DNA from: Capitella teleta
Lineage: Eukaryota; Annelida; Polychaeta; Capitellidae
Reading direction: 5' to 3'
Length of the DNA stretch: 64,000 nucleotides
NCBI GenBank assembly: GCA_000328365.1
Contig: KB307554.1
Span: 336,646-400,645 of the forward strand
The stretch's first letter is position 1. Each line of letters opens with the position of its first letter. The notes below the pieces were generated by a model that saw only the letters and a program-made list of their open reading frames with translations, was not told where the DNA came from and ran no database searches. Below are positions 62,746 to 64,000 of this stretch, one piece after another. Made by a program: the position numbers and the translations under genes.

Positions 62746-64000
62746 GTAAAATCGCTTCAAAGCTATCATATCCCCTATGTACGCACACACCGTCGTGCGA
62801 GCAATGCAGTGATGCATCCAGTTCAATGCAATTTTTTGGTATTCATCTTTGGTCCCGCGCTCTTCGTGACCTCATTTGTAACACACAGACTTCAGCGCAG
62901 CAAGAAGCAGCCGCTGATAAATGGCTGGGCTTCGTGCGTGGTGATCATCAATCCTTCCGAATGCTCCGTCGTCTTCTCTTCAATCTCTAAATCCCTCTCA
63001 GGTCTTGGAAATCTTTGATAGAAATCTTGTGCGGTCGGAACAGTGAGCGCTTGCGTCATGCACTGAGGTTGATCGAGGGTGGCTGCCCGTCCTGCAGTTA
63101 TGCTCGTCAGTCGACTGTGCACATGTATTCATGTATTCAGTGCACATAATCGTACGAAGCCTTATCTTCGGAGTTTGTGTAATCCGACTGGGTTATAATT
63201 TGTTTTTCATTCGTAACACTGGACGATCGACAGTTTGTTGTCCAATTCTAGAACACATCTAGGTGCTTAATTTGATGTAACTTTGCGAGAATTCAGTGTC
63301 GATGGTAGATGAGCTAGATGCTATGAAAGTCGTGGATTTAAATGATCTCTGATAGATCCCAAGGAGTGTTTATCCTGTATGTTACTGTAGACAGTGAAAC
63401 ACTGAGCCCGGCCTTTGTTATGCAATTGGCCAGTCCTGCAGGCTCCAGGAGAAATGACGTAAGTGGCCGTGTACACAAAGCACGTAAAATTTGCATGGAC
63501 AAATCACAAATGATAGTCCATTGGTTCAGGATCAATATCCCAATCAGCTGAGATCATCAGCATCAAAATCATATCTGTTCACTAAATAGCTCAAATAAAT
63601 AAATCAATAAAGGGAATCCAGAACGAAGCATAAATTCCTTTGCAATATTAATACGAGTATAAAGCTGCATAACATGGTCACCTGCATGGAATACTGAATA
63701 CGCCGGAAACTGCATAATATTAGCACTAAGAGCTGATTAGGAAAACGCCATGTGCATAGCTAGAGATTGTTTTTCTTGGTCTCCGGTGGAGCAAATGGAA
63801 CCAGATTTCATCTCGCTGCGATTAACCATAAAAGCTGAGCTATGTCGGAGTGGGGCGGCGCAGGGCAATCAGACAGAGTGCTTCTAAATCCAAATAAAGG
63901 TTTCTTCTTCTGCGAATGAATCAGTTCCGTCACGTCGTAATTAATGCTGCGCTGAATTACAATCAACGGTAAAGATCGGGGGAGAGATCGATATTGAGTC
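62746..64000. other. Probable intron or intergenic DNA after the exon candidate
   Basis: No second exon of the candidate gene is recognised. It contains the SINE fragment at 63345-63455. Open frames at 62644-63018 are continuations or shadows around the exon. Confidence 0.45.
63345..63455 (-). mobile_element. SINE body fragment
   Basis: Resembles 39800-39900 in the same orientation: 'gatagatcccaagg' against 'gataaatcccaagg', 'tttatcctg', 'tagacagt', 'cccggcctttgtta' against 'ccccgccttgtta', and a similar spacing to 'ctgcag'. Both ends of the family are missing. Identity is moderate, so this is an older copy than that at 379-435. Confidence 0.72.

Overview
The window is eukaryotic, AT-rich, and almost entirely non-coding. 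It reads as intergenic or deep intronic DNA from an invertebrate animal. The LINE types, the TTAA-flanked DNA elements, a tRNA-derived SINE and the frequent 'acatgtat' texture suggest a marine deuterostome such as an echinoderm. That is an impression from style; no host gene in the window identifies the species. I see no operons, rRNA, intact tRNA or CRISPR array. One 50-base run of N (36545-36594) marks an assembly gap.

Host coding: only one stretch looks like a real host exon, at 62594-62745 (+). It has a pyrimidine-rich acceptor one base before an ATG, 50 codons encoding a type II signal-anchor N-terminus, and a GT donor. The product cannot be named. A few other open stretches (37739-38239, 50365-50485, 39250-39390) are weak candidates with no recognised domain or a very weak resemblance. 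The other open frames of 60-130 codons are scattered on both strands and look like chance.

Mobile-element fossils make up most of what can be read. (a) Non-LTR retrotransposon (LINE) pieces: a reverse transcriptase fragment with a damaged YADD box at 1213-2060; an endonuclease plus start of RT at 32606-34050; RT C-terminal or 3' ends at 11831-12073, 19250-19390, 35410-36190, 48240-48572, 53310-53990 and, on the minus strand, 58263-58420; and a 3'-UTR-like tail at 18353-18560. Several end in a short hairpin followed by a simple tail. (b) DNA transposons: a decayed Tc1/mariner transposase at 54960-55400; a 696-bp element with TTAA duplications at 17198-17901; and a small family with ACTGGTC/GACCAGT ends at 57300-57473 and 11811-12226. 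The second copy of that small family is interrupted by a LINE 3' end. (c) A tRNA-derived SINE family on the minus strand at 39714-39974, with fragments at 379-435 (perfect 14-bp target duplication) and 63345-63455, and a tRNA-like head at 32108-32180 (+). (d) Dispersed repeats of unknown class at 133-553, 5885-6330, 12237-12490, 13391-13433 and 13931-14063.

Simple repeats include (AAAG)n, (GT)n abutting a SINE tail, (TTTA)n, homopolymers, three G-quadruplex-type runs and several perfect inverted repeats. Nothing supports a new functional system. The most informative observations are the nested MITE/LINE insertion, the SINE with its target duplication lying between two diverged direct repeats, the microsatellite adjoining a SINE tail, and the single exon candidate near the right end.
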